64,000 bases of DNA from the NCBI GenBank assembly GCA_024336345.1, contig JANFOG010000004.1:2976001-3040000 (forward strand). Reading direction: 5' to 3'. The DNA comes from Mariannaea sp. PMI_226 (taxonomy: Eukaryota > Ascomycota > Sordariomycetes > Hypocreales > Nectriaceae). The translations under genes and the position numbers were made by a program. The notes under the pieces were generated by a model. The model was not told the origin of the DNA and ran no database searches. It saw only the letters and a list, made by a program, of their open reading frames with translations. Shown in pieces: positions 30,635-41,625 of this stretch. The stretch's first letter is position 1; every line of letters begins with the position of its first letter.

Positions 30635-33600
30635 TCATCTTTTGCGTGTGTCCTTGCCCTTCTTCTTCCCCTTTTTCTTGTCTCTGGGCAACTCCAGCTT
30701 CGTGCCCTTAAGTTGCTCCGCCATGAGACGTAGCATGTAATCATCAATAGTGAACATCCTCTCGCCCCATGCATTCAGTTCTTTGATCTGCTCCGTCTGA
30801 GCATCGGTAGCCTCATCTAACCCTCCGTCCAGTACGGATTTGCTCATCGGAGTTCCTTGTCTTGTCGTTGAGGCGCCAGAAGGTAGATTGCTGGGCCGTT
30901 CTGTGAAGTCTGCCTCATCGGCTTGAATTTCTTTCTCCGCTACACGCGCTGCAGCAACGTCCTCATGATCTTCAGCTTGTTCCAGGACTCGACCGACCGT
31001 TCGCTGATCAGCTTTGCCACTGGGTCCTCCAAGCACTCGATCCAAAGCAGCGTCCGCGGCGTCGACCCCTTGGCTGGTAGAGTCTAGCTTGTCCATCAGG
31101 ACGTCCTGGACTGATACCTTGTTGAAATGATCTGTTGTGAATTCGCCCTCCTGAATTACCACATCATCCAACATCTGCTTCTGAGAGGCTTTCCGCAAAA
31201 TGTTGGCCTCAATGGTGTGCTCGCTGATAAGGCGGTAGATGTGCACGTCACGAGTTTGTCCAATACGATGGCATCGATCCTGGCACTGCTTATCCATGGC
31301 GGGGTTCCAGTCCTGATCGTAAAAGATGACGGTGTCGGCACCAGTCAGGTTGATACCAAGGCCACCTGATCGTGTGGAGAGTATGAAACATAGGATTCGC
31401 GTGTCGTTATTGAATCGATCAGTAAGAATTTGGCGTTGTTCCACTTTAGTGGCGCCGTCCAGGCGTAGGTACTTGTGTCCATGAATGTTCAGGAATCGTT
31501 CGAGCACATCGAGGACCTTGGTCATCTGTGTAAAGATCAAAGCACGATGACCACCGGCTTGAAGCTTTCGGAGCAGCTTATCTAGGGCCTGCAATTTTCC
31601 ACAATCGTACTGTAATAGTCGCTTGTCAGGGAATTGGATGCTCAGCCTCATTCGAGCTTCATGCCAAGGGTCAGGAGGAGACTCTTTGGGTAGGAAAGGC
31701 GCCCAGCGAACAGGTGCCGACAGTTTGAGATCATTCTCGGTAAATGCCTCTACTCCCTTGCGACCGAGAATGACTTGCTCCAGATCTCGGGTGACGACAG
31801 CTGGGGTAACACATGAAAATTTCTCGATGATCGTCTTGTAACTATCGGCCCGTTGGTTGACAGTAGAGATCATGGACTGAATAATAGGTGATTCCTCTTC
31901 GAACCAAGCCATGACTTGCTGGGGTACCTTTGGCCGCGGCTTAAAAGGTCGTTTGTCAGTGCCAATGGTGAGAAGATCCACAAGATTCTTGCCATAAACA
32001 GGTCTCTGTTGCCGACGCAGAGCGTTGAGATAGACACAGTGCTGCAGTTCCTCAAACCGGCCCCAGCGAGATGCACTCTCAAGGTACGCGATGTTCGATT
32101 CAACGGTGGCTGGATTCAACTTCATGTAAGATCGTTGTGCTCGTGCCCGCTGTCTCTCCCGGAGATCCATCAGGGCCCTGTGGGAGCCGAGTTGTGAAAT
32201 GCGATCAGTTTTTGCTGTGGATAGGTGCTCGTATCTCGTAGGAATGAGATTAAGGAACCCTAGATCCACGATATTCATTGGCTTGTCGACAATGAGATTT
32301 CGAACTCTTTGTTCAGTCGCATCAAACTCTGAAACGACTGATTTTACCATCCGGAAAGAGGTCATAATGGGTCGATCAACAAATAGGTCAGGGTGATTGC
32401 AGACTTTTCGAAGTTGCATCAAACAATTGATAATAGACATGTAATTCCCAGACGCTAGTGTGGCCTTGGTGTCGGTCCGAGACAAGAACCCATCGTACAG
32501 CTCACGCTGTCGTTTTGACAATCGACAGAATTCCACATGCTCATATTTGGCTGGCATCTGCTTCTCGACATCTGCTTTGAGACGGCGTAAAAGATATGGT
32601 CGCAAAACCTTGTGCAGCTTCGAGATGATGGCGCGTGCCTCGTCGTCCATCTGTTCACGGCCACTCTCCAAGATCTGAGACTCAGGTTTGTGGAACCAAT
32701 CGTGGAATTCTTGCAAATCAGCGAATCCACCTACACCATTTTCAGCCGGCATCAAGAAGAACAGCAGTGACCAAAGTTCTGTAAGGTTGTTTTGCAAAGG
32801 TGTTCCTGTAAGCAACAGACGTGAATGTGTGTTAAAACCGAGAAGCGTTTGCCATCGTTGAGACTTGAAATTCTTGATGTTGTGAGCTTCGTCGAGGATC
32901 ATGTAATGCCATCTTCTCCGCTTGAAGACCTGCTGATCCTGAAGAACAAGTTGGTAAGACGTGATGCAGACATTCCATACGTCATCGTTGTTCCAGCCTT
33001 GGCGCTTCCTCTTTCGTTCGTCTTGATTTCCATAGTAAGACAGGATTTTGAAGCCAGGACACCATTTTTTGAATTCCATCTCCCAGTTTAGCATTACACT
33101 AGTTGGAACAACAACTAGATGAGGCCCCCAGACTCCGTGATGAGACGCTAGATGCGCTAAAAGGGCGATTGTTTGGATAGTTTTGCCCAAACCCATCTCA
33201 TCTGCAAGGATACCATTAGTGCTGTTGGCATAGAGTCCTGCTAACCAGTCCAGTCCATCGCGTTGGTATTCTCGCAGGGTACCCCGGAGGAGGAAGGGGA
33301 CCTCAATCTTGTGTCTTGAAGACTGTGGCGATATAGACCGACTCGGCTGAGGTTTATCAACAGGTTTAACAAGAGCCATCTCAACATCAGACGTGTTGTC
33401 GAATTCGGAGGGTCTAGTCTCTGAGGTTGGAGGCGGCGATAGACTGTCATTCGTACTAGGTGGGTTGGTGACTGGGTCTGCCTCTGTGGTGTGCGGTTGT
33501 TCCAACGATGGAGACACGGGGGTCTGCTTGACTATGTTGGGTTGAGTATCAGTCCCGGTCATAGTTGCATCCTGTTCATCAATGGGGAGGTCTGGATGTG

Positions 33601-36016
33601 GCGGAACTTCAGTTCCATTGACTGGAAGAGAATCCTGGTCCTTCATTTCCGGCGTGGAAGATTCTAACTGTGGTCCAATTCCAGCGCCACCCGCCAGCTT
33701 GGAAGTAATAGCTTCATCGTCTACTTCAGCAGTGTTGCGATTCGAGGTCGCTGTACTTTCTGAAACATCAGTCAGTTTGGTCGAAAGATCCTCCTTCCCG
33801 ACTTCCACAGTTACGGGTTGGTGTTCTTTAACCAGAGGGACACCATTCGTTCCTTCATGCGTATCATGGCGATTCTGAAGAGCATCGCCATTTGCATGTT
33901 CTGGGTGCTGAACTAGCGATACCTCATCATCTTCATCTTCATCGTCGGCGATATCGACAGATTTGGCCGCTGATAGAGTGCTTGCATCGGCATCTTGCAT
34001 TTCAACATCATTGTTTGTTGGAATTGTTTGCGCAGAGGCCTCATCGTTCATCTTCTTGAGTTCGGACTTTCCGAAGAATAGCCCAAGCAATCCACCTGCA
34101 TCGTCGCCCGATTCTTCTTCAGATTCTTCTTCGCTTCCAGAGGCCACGTCTTCCTCATTACTGTCCATATCGCTCGATCCCATATCATCGTCCATGTCAA
34201 CAGACTCATCGCTTGACTCTGCGCCCTCAGTAGCGGTGACCTCGAGAGTGTCCGTGTCTACTCGGTTCTGTTCGTTCGTGAGTGTATCAGCAGGTGTCTC
34301 CACGGGCGTATCGACATCTGATGTTTTGTCCAACTCCGGAATGTTGGCATATTTCGCTCGGAGCTGTTCTTGCGAGAGTTCTTCATCTGCGGCGTCTGCC
34401 TGACCATCGTCATCCTCAACCTCGTCCTCATCAGATGACATATTATCACTGTCTGCTTCCTCTTCGTCATCATCATCGTCACTTTCTTCCTCATTTGACG
34501 CTAGACCTAGCTCGTCATCAAGATCGCTGAGACTGGCATCAGTCAGATCGTCGAAGCCATCATCTTCTTCCGAGAGTTGTTCTGAGTCTAGTCCCGTGCG
34601 TCGGGCTTGGAGTTTCTGCTCAGAAAGGTGCACGGCCTCATTGAGCGCAGCCTTGACTCGCTTCTGCTCCTCCTGCTCCCATTCCTCCAAACGCCGACGG
34701 TTTACTTCCAGACGCACATTTTCCCAGGTGCCAAATAGGGCCCTAGTAACGTTTCGATAGCGAGCCAACCACATTTCTCTAGCCTCGGCTTCTACTTGCT
34801 CTTTTGATTTTGGTTGTCGACGGACCCATTCATCGCGACAGGCTTCAGCTAGCTTCTTGGCGGTTGAGCGATGTCGCTGTTGCTCTGCTAACATAAGTCT
34901 GCGAAAGTTGGCCATGGCTTTGATCATATGATCCTGGCGAGCCCATTGCCTCGGTGGTTCCTCCTCAGGCTCCGGTAGGAAAATGGAACATCTCCCCTCG
35001 GATAGAAGACCACCAGGCTCAACCTCATTCTCGATTTGTAGGATTATTTTGGCGTCCTTTTGTGCCATCTCATCGGTGAAAGGGGGTCCATCTTCGGATG
35101 CTAGTAGACCTCCGTCCTCAACAGAGATATCACCAGCAAGAGACCAGAAATCCTCGAAACTCGTCCCAATCTTTGGTCTCTTACGGACTTGATCCGGATG
35201 AACAAGAGGAATAACGCCAGATCGACCGACACGAAGTTTGATTCGAGGAGAGCGAGTTATAGGTTCAAGTTTCGAGCTTGTAGGCTTTTCAATCTTGATG
35301 TCGGCCGCATCGCTGATTCGCGCTGATCGTCTAGAGCGTGTAGATTGCCGAGTCGGTTGGGAAGGAGGTGGAGGCGGAGGAGGGGGAGAGCTTTTTCGCC
35401 GGGTTAACCGAGAGGACGCTCGAGTTTCGGTGGTAGGTCGTTTGATTGTTGTCTTTGGAGTTGGTGTTTGGGCAGGTTTGGCTTGGGTGGATTTTGGAGC
35501 AGGCTTCGCGGCAGGAGTCAATTTGCGGGGGTCATTAGGAGTCTTCTTGGCATGTCCGTTGACCTGAGGTTCGGGCTTTCCTGGTGTGGCAATTCTTGCG
35601 CCCAGAGATCGTCTCGTCATGCGTACTCGGGGTTGAGGTTGAAGCTCGACCGGGAGAATATTGATACGACCAGATTTGCGTCGACCATTTTGTGTGAACG
35701 TGGTCGGTCCCTCAGCTTCAATCTTTTTCCATGGTGGCGATTCAGGTTTCGGCTTTTTGGCAGACAGAGGAGGGGTTACATCTCGAGTTCGCCGTCGCTT
35801 CAAGGGTCGCTCATCATCGTGGCCGTGGCCATTCGGGGGATCGTGGGCATGTCCGTTGGTTTCCGGAGTGACATCTCGAGGCGTATCAACGCCATTTTTG
35901 GTACCGTTCAGCGCGTCATCGCCATTTGAGTATGAGGAGGGCGCGTTTCCCTCGACATCTGGGGCATCATGGCTCGTAGTGGACAGCACCTCGTCGGGCG
36001 ACGCGGTCTCAGTCAT
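30635..36016 (-). CDS. swr1: SWR1 chromatin remodelling ATPase
   Basis: Intronless, 1793 residues, nuclear. Swr1 is the Snf2-family motor of the SWR complex that exchanges H2A for H2A.Z. Visible order: a basic, Pro-rich N-terminal region with AT-hook-like KRRRTRD and RRKSGR (residues about 70-150); an HSA domain at about 355-440 (QWARQDHMIKAMANFRRLML), the docking site for actin and actin-related proteins; long acidic stretches at about 500-540 and 600-640 (histone-binding in the family); the DEXH ATPase lobe starting near 915 with ILADEMGLGKTIQTIALLAH (about 940) and DEAHNIKNF (about 1043); a long insertion between lobes, the mark of the INO80/SWR1 class; and the C-terminal lobe with STRSGGLGINLTGADTVIF and QCQDRCHRIGQTRDV (about 1545-1590). 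The lysine-rich C-terminus ends KKKGKKKGKDTRKR. Divergent from the complex I gene, 469 bases apart. Confidence 0.96.
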   Translation of the reverse strand: MTETASPDEVLSTTSHDAPDVEGNAPSSYSNGDDALNGTKNGVDTPRDVTPETNGHAHDPPNGHGHDDERPLKRRRTRDVTPPLSAKKPKPESPPWKKIEAEGPTTFTQNGRRKSGRINILPVELQPQPRVRMTRRSLGARIATPGKPEPQVNGHAKKTPNDPRKLTPAAKPAPKSTQAKPAQTPTPKTTIKRPTTETRASSRLTRRKSSPPPPPPPPSQPTRQSTRSRRSARISDAADIKIEKPTSSKLEPITRSPRIKLRVGRSGVIPLVHPDQVRKRPKIGTSFEDFWSLAGDISVEDGGLLASEDGPPFTDEMAQKDAKIILQIENEVEPGGLLSEGRCSIFLPEPEEEPPRQWARQDHMIKAMANFRRLMLAEQQRHRSTAKKLAEACRDEWVRRQPKSKEQVEAEAREMWLARYRNVTRALFGTWENVRLEVNRRRLEEWEQEEQKRVKAALNEAVHLSEQKLQARRTGLDSEQLSEEDDGFDDLTDASLSDLDDELGLASNEEESDDDDDEEEADSDNMSSDEDEVEDDDGQADAADEELSQEQLRAKYANIPELDKTSDVDTPVETPADTLTNEQNRVDTDTLEVTATEGAESSDESVDMDDDMGSSDMDSNEEDVASGSEEESEEESGDDAGGLLGLFFGKSELKKMNDEASAQTIPTNNDVEMQDADASTLSAAKSVDIADDEDEDDEVSLVQHPEHANGDALQNRHDTHEGTNGVPLVKEHQPVTVEVGKEDLSTKLTDVSESTATSNRNTAEVDDEAITSKLAGGAGIGPQLESSTPEMKDQDSLPVNGTEVPPHPDLPIDEQDATMTGTDTQPNIVKQTPVSPSLEQPHTTEADPVTNPPSTNDSLSPPPTSETRPSEFDNTSDVEMALVKPVDKPQPSRSISPQSSRHKIEVPFLLRGTLREYQRDGLDWLAGLYANSTNGILADEMGLGKTIQTIALLAHLASHHGVWGPHLVVVPTSVMLNWEMEFKKWCPGFKILSYYGNQDERKRKRQGWNNDDVWNVCITSYQLVLQDQQVFKRRRWHYMILDEAHNIKNFKSQRWQTLLGFNTHSRLLLTGTPLQNNLTELWSLLFFLMPAENGVGGFADLQEFHDWFHKPESQILESGREQMDDEARAIISKLHKVLRPYLLRRLKADVEKQMPAKYEHVEFCRLSKRQRELYDGFLSRTDTKATLASGNYMSIINCLMQLRKVCNHPDLFVDRPIMTSFRMVKSVVSEFDATEQRVRNLIVDKPMNIVDLGFLNLIPTRYEHLSTAKTDRISQLGSHRALMDLRERQRARAQRSYMKLNPATVESNIAYLESASRWGRFEELQHCVYLNALRRQQRPVYGKNLVDLLTIGTDKRPFKPRPKVPQQVMAWFEEESPIIQSMISTVNQRADSYKTIIEKFSCVTPAVVTRDLEQVILGRKGVEAFTENDLKLSAPVRWAPFLPKESPPDPWHEARMRLSIQFPDKRLLQYDCGKLQALDKLLRKLQAGGHRALIFTQMTKVLDVLERFLNIHGHKYLRLDGATKVEQRQILTDRFNNDTRILCFILSTRSGGLGINLTGADTVIFYDQDWNPAMDKQCQDRCHRIGQTRDVHIYRLISEHTIEANILRKASQKQMLDDVVIQEGEFTTDHFNKVSVQDVLMDKLDSTSQGVDAADAALDRVLGGPSGKADQRTVGRVLEQAEDHEDVAAARVAEKEIQADEADFTERPSNLPSGASTTRQGTPMSKSVLDGGLDEATDAQTEQIKELNAWGERMFTIDDYMLRLMAEQLKGTKLELPRDKKKGKKKGKDTRKR

Positions 36017-36485
36017 AGTAGCAACGGGGAGCCTGGAGACACAGCAGGCGATAACTCTGCGAATATATCATTTGCAAGGTCGAAACTAGTGTCTACGAAA
36101 TCGTAGCGCTTCAGCGGATCTCCATACAAAGTTTGCACATGATCAGAGGCCTGGAGGGCGAGCTGCGTTGAATTGGGTCGCAAAATCTCAAGTCATCAGC
36201 AAAACTTGAGCCGGGGAGGAGGCGAGGATGCACGTCCTGGACCTTGGGCTCGACTAACCCGAAATGGCCGAGCGCGCGCCTGGCGTCCTAAAATTTATGC
36301 CTAAGGCACTAAAATTGGTTGAGAATCATCACGGCCTCCATTGGTTGAAGCTTCCTTCAAGAGCCCTTCACATCACGTCACGAGCAATTGGGCGCCGACA
36401 ACATTGTCAACTTGCCCGAAGTATGCTGCTCCGGACTCACTTATACCAGCTCAATTGATTTAACTAATTTTCCCCGCGATCATAG
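36017..36485. promoter_or_regulatory. shared divergent promoter of swr1 and complex I gene, with candidate 5' UTR intron
   Basis: Bidirectional spacer. On the plus side a GTATGC donor at 36421, a TAACTAAT branch point and an ATAG acceptor at 36485 fit a 65 bp intron that ends immediately before the ATG at 36486; it would lie in the 5' untranslated region. Not tested by transcripts. Confidence 0.45.
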
Positions 36486-37120
36486 ATGCTCCCTCAACAA
36501 ATCGTACGGGCCTCGGCCCTGCGCAATGGCATGTCCGCCGCTCGACGACTGCCCATGATCCAGCGCCGATGCTTCCTCCCTCACTCGTACACCGACAAGA
36601 AGACGATCAATGCGAAGTACCCCGAACCCCCCAAGCTGACTGAGGCCGAGGATCCTGGGATGGTTAGTTGGCTTCATCGCGCCGTGGGTGGAAGAAGCTG
36701 TGTTGCTGATGGTTAATCTCGCAGAACGGCGGCTATATCAACCCTCCCCGAATTAAGCGCCAATTCCGTGATCCCCGCGCCAACTGGTGGGATCCCCAGG
36801 AGCGTCGAAACTTTGGTGAGCCCATTCACGAGGATAACGATATTCTGGGCATCTTCTCCCCCTGGGAGTACACTTGGACTACCACTCGCCCCGGCCTGAT
36901 CATGGTCGGCACTTTCCTTGTCGTCTTCTTCAGCGTGACTGGCCTTGTCTATCTTAACTACCCCGACACCGTTGCCTATCCCCGAGAGTTTGAGGGTGGT
37001 TTGCAGCGAGAGCTTGGTGGTCCTGGAGCTGTGAGGGTAGGTGCTGAATGATGTGCTACAGTCAATAGGGATGCTAACAGAACTGGGTAGGCCCGAATGG
37101 AGGGTGATGAGGCCCCTTAA
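36486..37120 (+). CDS. NADH:ubiquinone oxidoreductase subunit, NDUFB8/ASHI type
   Basis: Accessory subunit of mitochondrial complex I, 172 residues. Three exons: 36486-36662, 36725-37036 and 37091-37120, with introns of 62 bp (GTTAGT, GCAG) and 54 bp (GTAGGT, CTAAC, GTAG). The N-terminus MLPQQIVRASALRNGMSAAR is Arg-rich without acidic residues, as in mitochondrial presequences. The mature part contains NGGYINPPRIKRQFRDPRAN, WWDPQERRNFGEPIHEDNDI and GIFSPWEYTWT, then one transmembrane helix (residues about 118-138), and a short matrix- or intermembrane-facing tail LNYPDTVAYPREFEGGL. This order matches the NDUFB8 (ASHI) family in the membrane arm. Confidence 0.9.
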
Positions 37121-38035
37121 GCAAGGTATTCTCGTTTGTATATAAATAAAGAATGGAAAGGATTCAATGGATTGCGAGTGAACCGGTCCAGAATAGTAGC
37201 CAAAGTGTTTTCTTTGTGGGATGCAGGCTTGCGCTGCTCCGCTTGTGCGAGTATATGATGCCATGGTCAACGGCAAATAGATCAGCTATGTAGCGGCTGC
37301 CAGGCAAAAACAAGACGTACGAATGTGTTTTATTGGCTTTTCAGGCCTTGTTCCAATTACTAGTAAAGTGAGATAATTGTGCACACCCCATACATTTGAG
37401 GTACCTAATCTTCCTCTTCGACCAACTAAAGGTGCCACTTCACATGAAGCAATTTCGTCCCGTCATCCAGCTCCAAAAAATCCATTGACCTTCTGCTCCT
37501 GGCTCGAACCTTAACCTAGGTTTGTCTCCTTCCTTGTAGCCTCGTCCATTTCTGCTCATTGGCAGTCTGTGTGTCCGGTTTGGGAAAAGTTTGCGATGGA
37601 AAGAGCAGCATTCAGGTACTCGGTTCAGTCGTATCATGAGTGGTCCTGGTGATAGTGTCAGGTTGCCCAGCCATTATTATATGATGTAGGCCTGGTTCTA
37701 ATAGTATCGTGGTTGCCATTTCTCTTTCCCTTATTACCTTACATTACTTTATTGATGGCCTTGTCGGCAGTAGGACGACGACTCGAGGCATAGCTACTCC
37801 CTCCTCGGGGTCTATGGATTTGTTTGTTTACTTTCTCCTGTGCCTCTTCGGAATCTTTCTTACCCTGGTGCTTCAGCTTGTTTTTGCCTCACTGCAATTC
37901 GATAGAAAGCGAGTGGTCTAGGCCCCGACATTAATTTCCTTGCTTCAGTGGACGTCTGTTTCTCGCATTATTCTACCGTACAAGTTGAGTCTTGTCTTGC
38001 CACATTCACCCCAAATCAAATCCCCTTCTACAATC
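37121..38035. other. intergenic
   Basis: Same-strand spacer of 0.9 kb. A hydrophobic 35-codon frame beginning at an ATG near 37815 is too short and unsupported to call. No gene seen. Confidence 0.5.
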
Positions 38036-40082
38036 ATGCGGTACGAAGACTGGGACATTCTTCTCTTTCCTCAGGGCAGAGAGGTGCCTATGAAGGAGTT
38101 CAAGGTGACATGTCATGTTGTGCATGATCTCGGTGAGTGAATGTGGCCTATTGCGACTCTATCAAAGGCTACTGCTGTCAATAGCTGTATCGATTCTAAC
38201 GAGTGTGTGGTCGATAGAGTTTTCTCATGCTCAGGGATCTTTTGGGCTTCCAACTTTGTGCTGCTTTGTTCCAAGTTTGCCCGCTGGAGTGCCATTCCAG
38301 ATCTCAATTCATTCTTGGACCACACCAATTATCAGTCAATTTACCAAATCGTATTCGATGTACCCTGACAGCGCCAAATTTGAGTTCAGGCTCTTCATAG
38401 ATGGGGGACTAGTTGCGTACGATAGCCTTCGCAACATACCTACATCAGATTCGGGTCTGGATGCCTAACAATACTGATTAGGTCAACGTCTCTTGACCGG
38501 GGGAGCGACTGGCCTCATGTCATGGCTCGCAGTTTCGGTATCTTTCGCAACAAACTCGCGCCCTTGACTGTCCGTCCTGACTGACACGAGCCTGTCCAGA
38601 TTTCTCCAAAAATGGCGAACTCGAGTCTCTTAAATTTCCCATATTCCAGAAAGAGATAACCCAGCAGAGCCACTGGAACGCAGCCGATGATTTGGGAAGA
38701 ATCAAATTGGTTATCAGTGAGGGATTTCCCCGAGATTCTTTATCCATGCCAATTGAGCGTGTCAAGAATCTTGTTGCTTTCTCATTTCAGCATGCCCCTT
38801 TAGGTATATCTCGACCATCTTTGCCTACTGCAAATGAAGTCCCTACAGATATGAGTGGCAATGTTTTAACCACTGGCAGACATCCTCGAAAGTTGTTCAA
38901 TCGCATGGCCAAATCCTACAATGTGGCGACGCGCACCATACACATCTTCAATGCCAGTGCCCACATATCCTTCCGAGGATTCCAAGTCGCATGCACACTC
39001 ACCGCGACGTCGAGATCAGGTCCTTCCTGGGGAAACCTCCACGGACAACAAACATGCCGTGCAGGGCATGATGACAAATAGATCTGGGAACGTCAGTTTC
39101 AAACAGGATCGCTCATTCAATGCTTCGGGAACAATCCCCAACCTGCCTCCCGGATTCGAACAGATCGATCCTCTCGAAAATCCCTGTGATTATCTTCAGT
39201 GGCTTGGCAGTGCAGATGCAAGTGTAATTGAATCATCGCAACCACTTCTTGGGCCATATTCGAACACTCGCAAGCTCAGAAAGACCAGTACTGATATCAG
39301 TATGCCGGACTACGCACCCTCCGCATACGAGAGGCCGATACCTATTTCAGGAGATAGCCTACTCACCCAGCCAAGCCTTCAAGTCATCGATGGTGGAAAC
39401 ACTGGATATGTAAAAGCTCCTACTAATACGCCCACAACTGGAGGGCACCTGATCATTGGCTCTGAAGGTTCTTCACCCAGCCAACAATGCATAGTATCTT
39501 GGCTAACGGTTCTAAGCTACTCCTTTCCCAATCATGCCGAATCCTGGTGTTATTCCTTTTGGGTTGGCAAATACGTTGACAAGTTCTCTGCTCAACCAAT
39601 CCATGCCTTCTCAATTTGGTACTCCAAATTTGCCTTCAACAGTGCCTGAAGTTCGATCTCGCAAAGAGACACGGAGTCGTCGATCTAACCCCTATTCGAC
39701 CGCATGCTTCGCTCCCATCACAATTCAAGAAGATGATGACAACATTTCCCAGCAAGCCTACGTACCATCCGCAGCCAGTGTCACTGTGTCTGCGGGCGGA
39801 TCTCAGACTAGGGCTCCCAAGCCATTGACGAGTTCCGAATTAAATCAGCGAACTCCATCTACGAGCAAGTCTAGCGACACGTTGGCCAACGCTGACGGAC
39901 AAGAGAAAATATTAGAGTCTGTGCAAACTTCATCTGACAAGAATGCCAAGCGGGCTCGTCACTACACTCCGGGGCCGACGCAGGTTCTTGATGACGATGA
40001 GGATGGACTGCTTCGGGGCAGTCCCCGTATTCGTCTAACCCCATTCACAGAAGACACACCTCCGATCATTCCAGCGAGCTAA
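38036..40082 (+). CDS. six-exon protein of unknown function
   Basis: Hand-built model of about 569 residues. Exons: 38036-38132, 38218-38416, 38482-38537, 38600-38803, 38880-39467 and 39517-40082. The first four introns (85, 65, 62 and 76 bp) have good GT...AG signals with CTAAC/CTGAC-type branch points and each is required to keep frame; the last (49 bp, GTTCTT donor) is the weakest. The N-terminal part, MRYEDWDILLFPQGREVPMK through SFGLPTLCCFVPSLPAGVPF, DSAKFEFRLFIDGGLVAS and LVISEGFPRDSLSMPIERVK, looks like a compact mostly beta domain of a kind I recall in many ascomycete hypothetical proteins. The second half is Ser/Thr/Pro-rich, low in hydrophobics and probably disordered, with a basic KETRSRRSN and an acidic DDDEDG patch near the end. 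No signal peptide or transmembrane segment. A nuclear or cytosolic regulatory role is only a guess. Confidence 0.7.
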
Positions 40083-41625
40083 AGCATGAAACATAGTGAT
40101 GCACGTGATTGGCTGTGCGAGGGCATTATGCGGTATCATAATATCAAACGCTCTTTTGGTTGCGTCTGCTTCTATCACTTTAGCTTTGGCATCAACACTG
40201 CACTGATTACTCGATGTATTTGTAGGAATGGCGATGGAAAACAGAAGGAGAATGGTTAGAAACAGATTGGTTAGAATGACTAATGCTGTGTGTTTTTTCT
40301 GCTAAGGTAAGGTATATACTTAAAAGGCCTCCTCTGGGAATACAGATGTTGTGTTTAGCACTTAGTACTGTTCTTTACGTGTGTTTGTTGGGTGCTCTCC
40401 ACACCTGAATGCATGAGCCGATATTGAGCTTTCTCCCCAGCGCTCTTCTTAATACCAATGTTAATTCTCATTTATAGAAGACTAATTATGTTTCTTTTAT
40501 TCCATTCACGGGTTGAAATGGATAGACTTTATCGTGTCATGTAATGTATAGCATCTAGGTAAACTAACAATGGACGACAACCTTGCCAACCTAACGCACC
40601 ACCTTACACAACATCACAATACCAAGCGTGATAGCAACCAACGAGACAAAAGTGCAGGAATATCGGAGCATTCACCAAATGTTTCACAAATATCTCAACT
40701 TTTAATATCTTTTCGATAAACGGACCCAATCCTGTCTATAGTCGGTGTCCGAGCTGGCGGCTGATTGAACGGATAAGGCTAAGGCAACCCGAGCAGCCCA
40801 TCTTTGTCATTCATTCTTACTATTCCGCCATTGTTATATATCAGCCTTCATAAAATGAAACCGGTTCTTCTATGATTCATTATTCTAATTCGGCCAGTCG
40901 AATGTGGGAACACAATGGTGAGCACAATAGCTCTATTTCATGCTGTTCTGTCCCTCTACATCGGAGCGGTCCGCACTCCGGGATCCGACCTCCGACTCCA
41001 CAGGACTACGAGAGGCTCATTTATGTAAGACGGGTGGGTAAGATTTGGGATACACCAACACATTTTGTAGCTTCCATCTAAGCAGTCTTGCATCACTATC
41101 TGATCTTGAACTGGCTGGGTGCGCTCTCGGCCTTTGTCTAGTTTAAGTCCGTCGGAGAGGACAAAATACCGCTTCTCCAGGTTGGCAACATGGAGTCGTT
41201 CAACGGCTCTGCATTTGACGATTGGTGGGCTTGGGGAGTGGCGGCTGCAAGGAGCAAGCACTTATGCAAAATCGTTCGGGGCGGTTTTCCTGCATAGCAT
41301 CCACGTTGGAACGGCTGTGTGAACTTCGATACAGGGCGTGAGTGGAGGGCTTCTCACTCACGCTAACACCACCCCCTTCTACTAGCAAATACCAGGCAAG
41401 TTACTCATCGAGCATTGGTAGCCCACGCTTGAGATTCACTCAACACTCTTTGCTCCGATCGATCTCACTTTTCGCGAATGTCAGGCTGTAGGACAAGATG
41501 TTCTCTGCCGGCAGTAGCTATAAGGTCACTGGGTCAGCTTCCGTTCATTGTATGTCATGTGCAGCTATTATATGCCCCCTTAAACCCAAGACAAGCCAAG
41601 TTTTCCTAGGATTACTCCTGCTGAG
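40083..41625. other. 1.5 kb intergenic
   Basis: A/T-rich to about 40900. A 101-codon minus-strand frame at 40956-41261 has no recognised motif and is left out. No gene supported. Confidence 0.5.
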
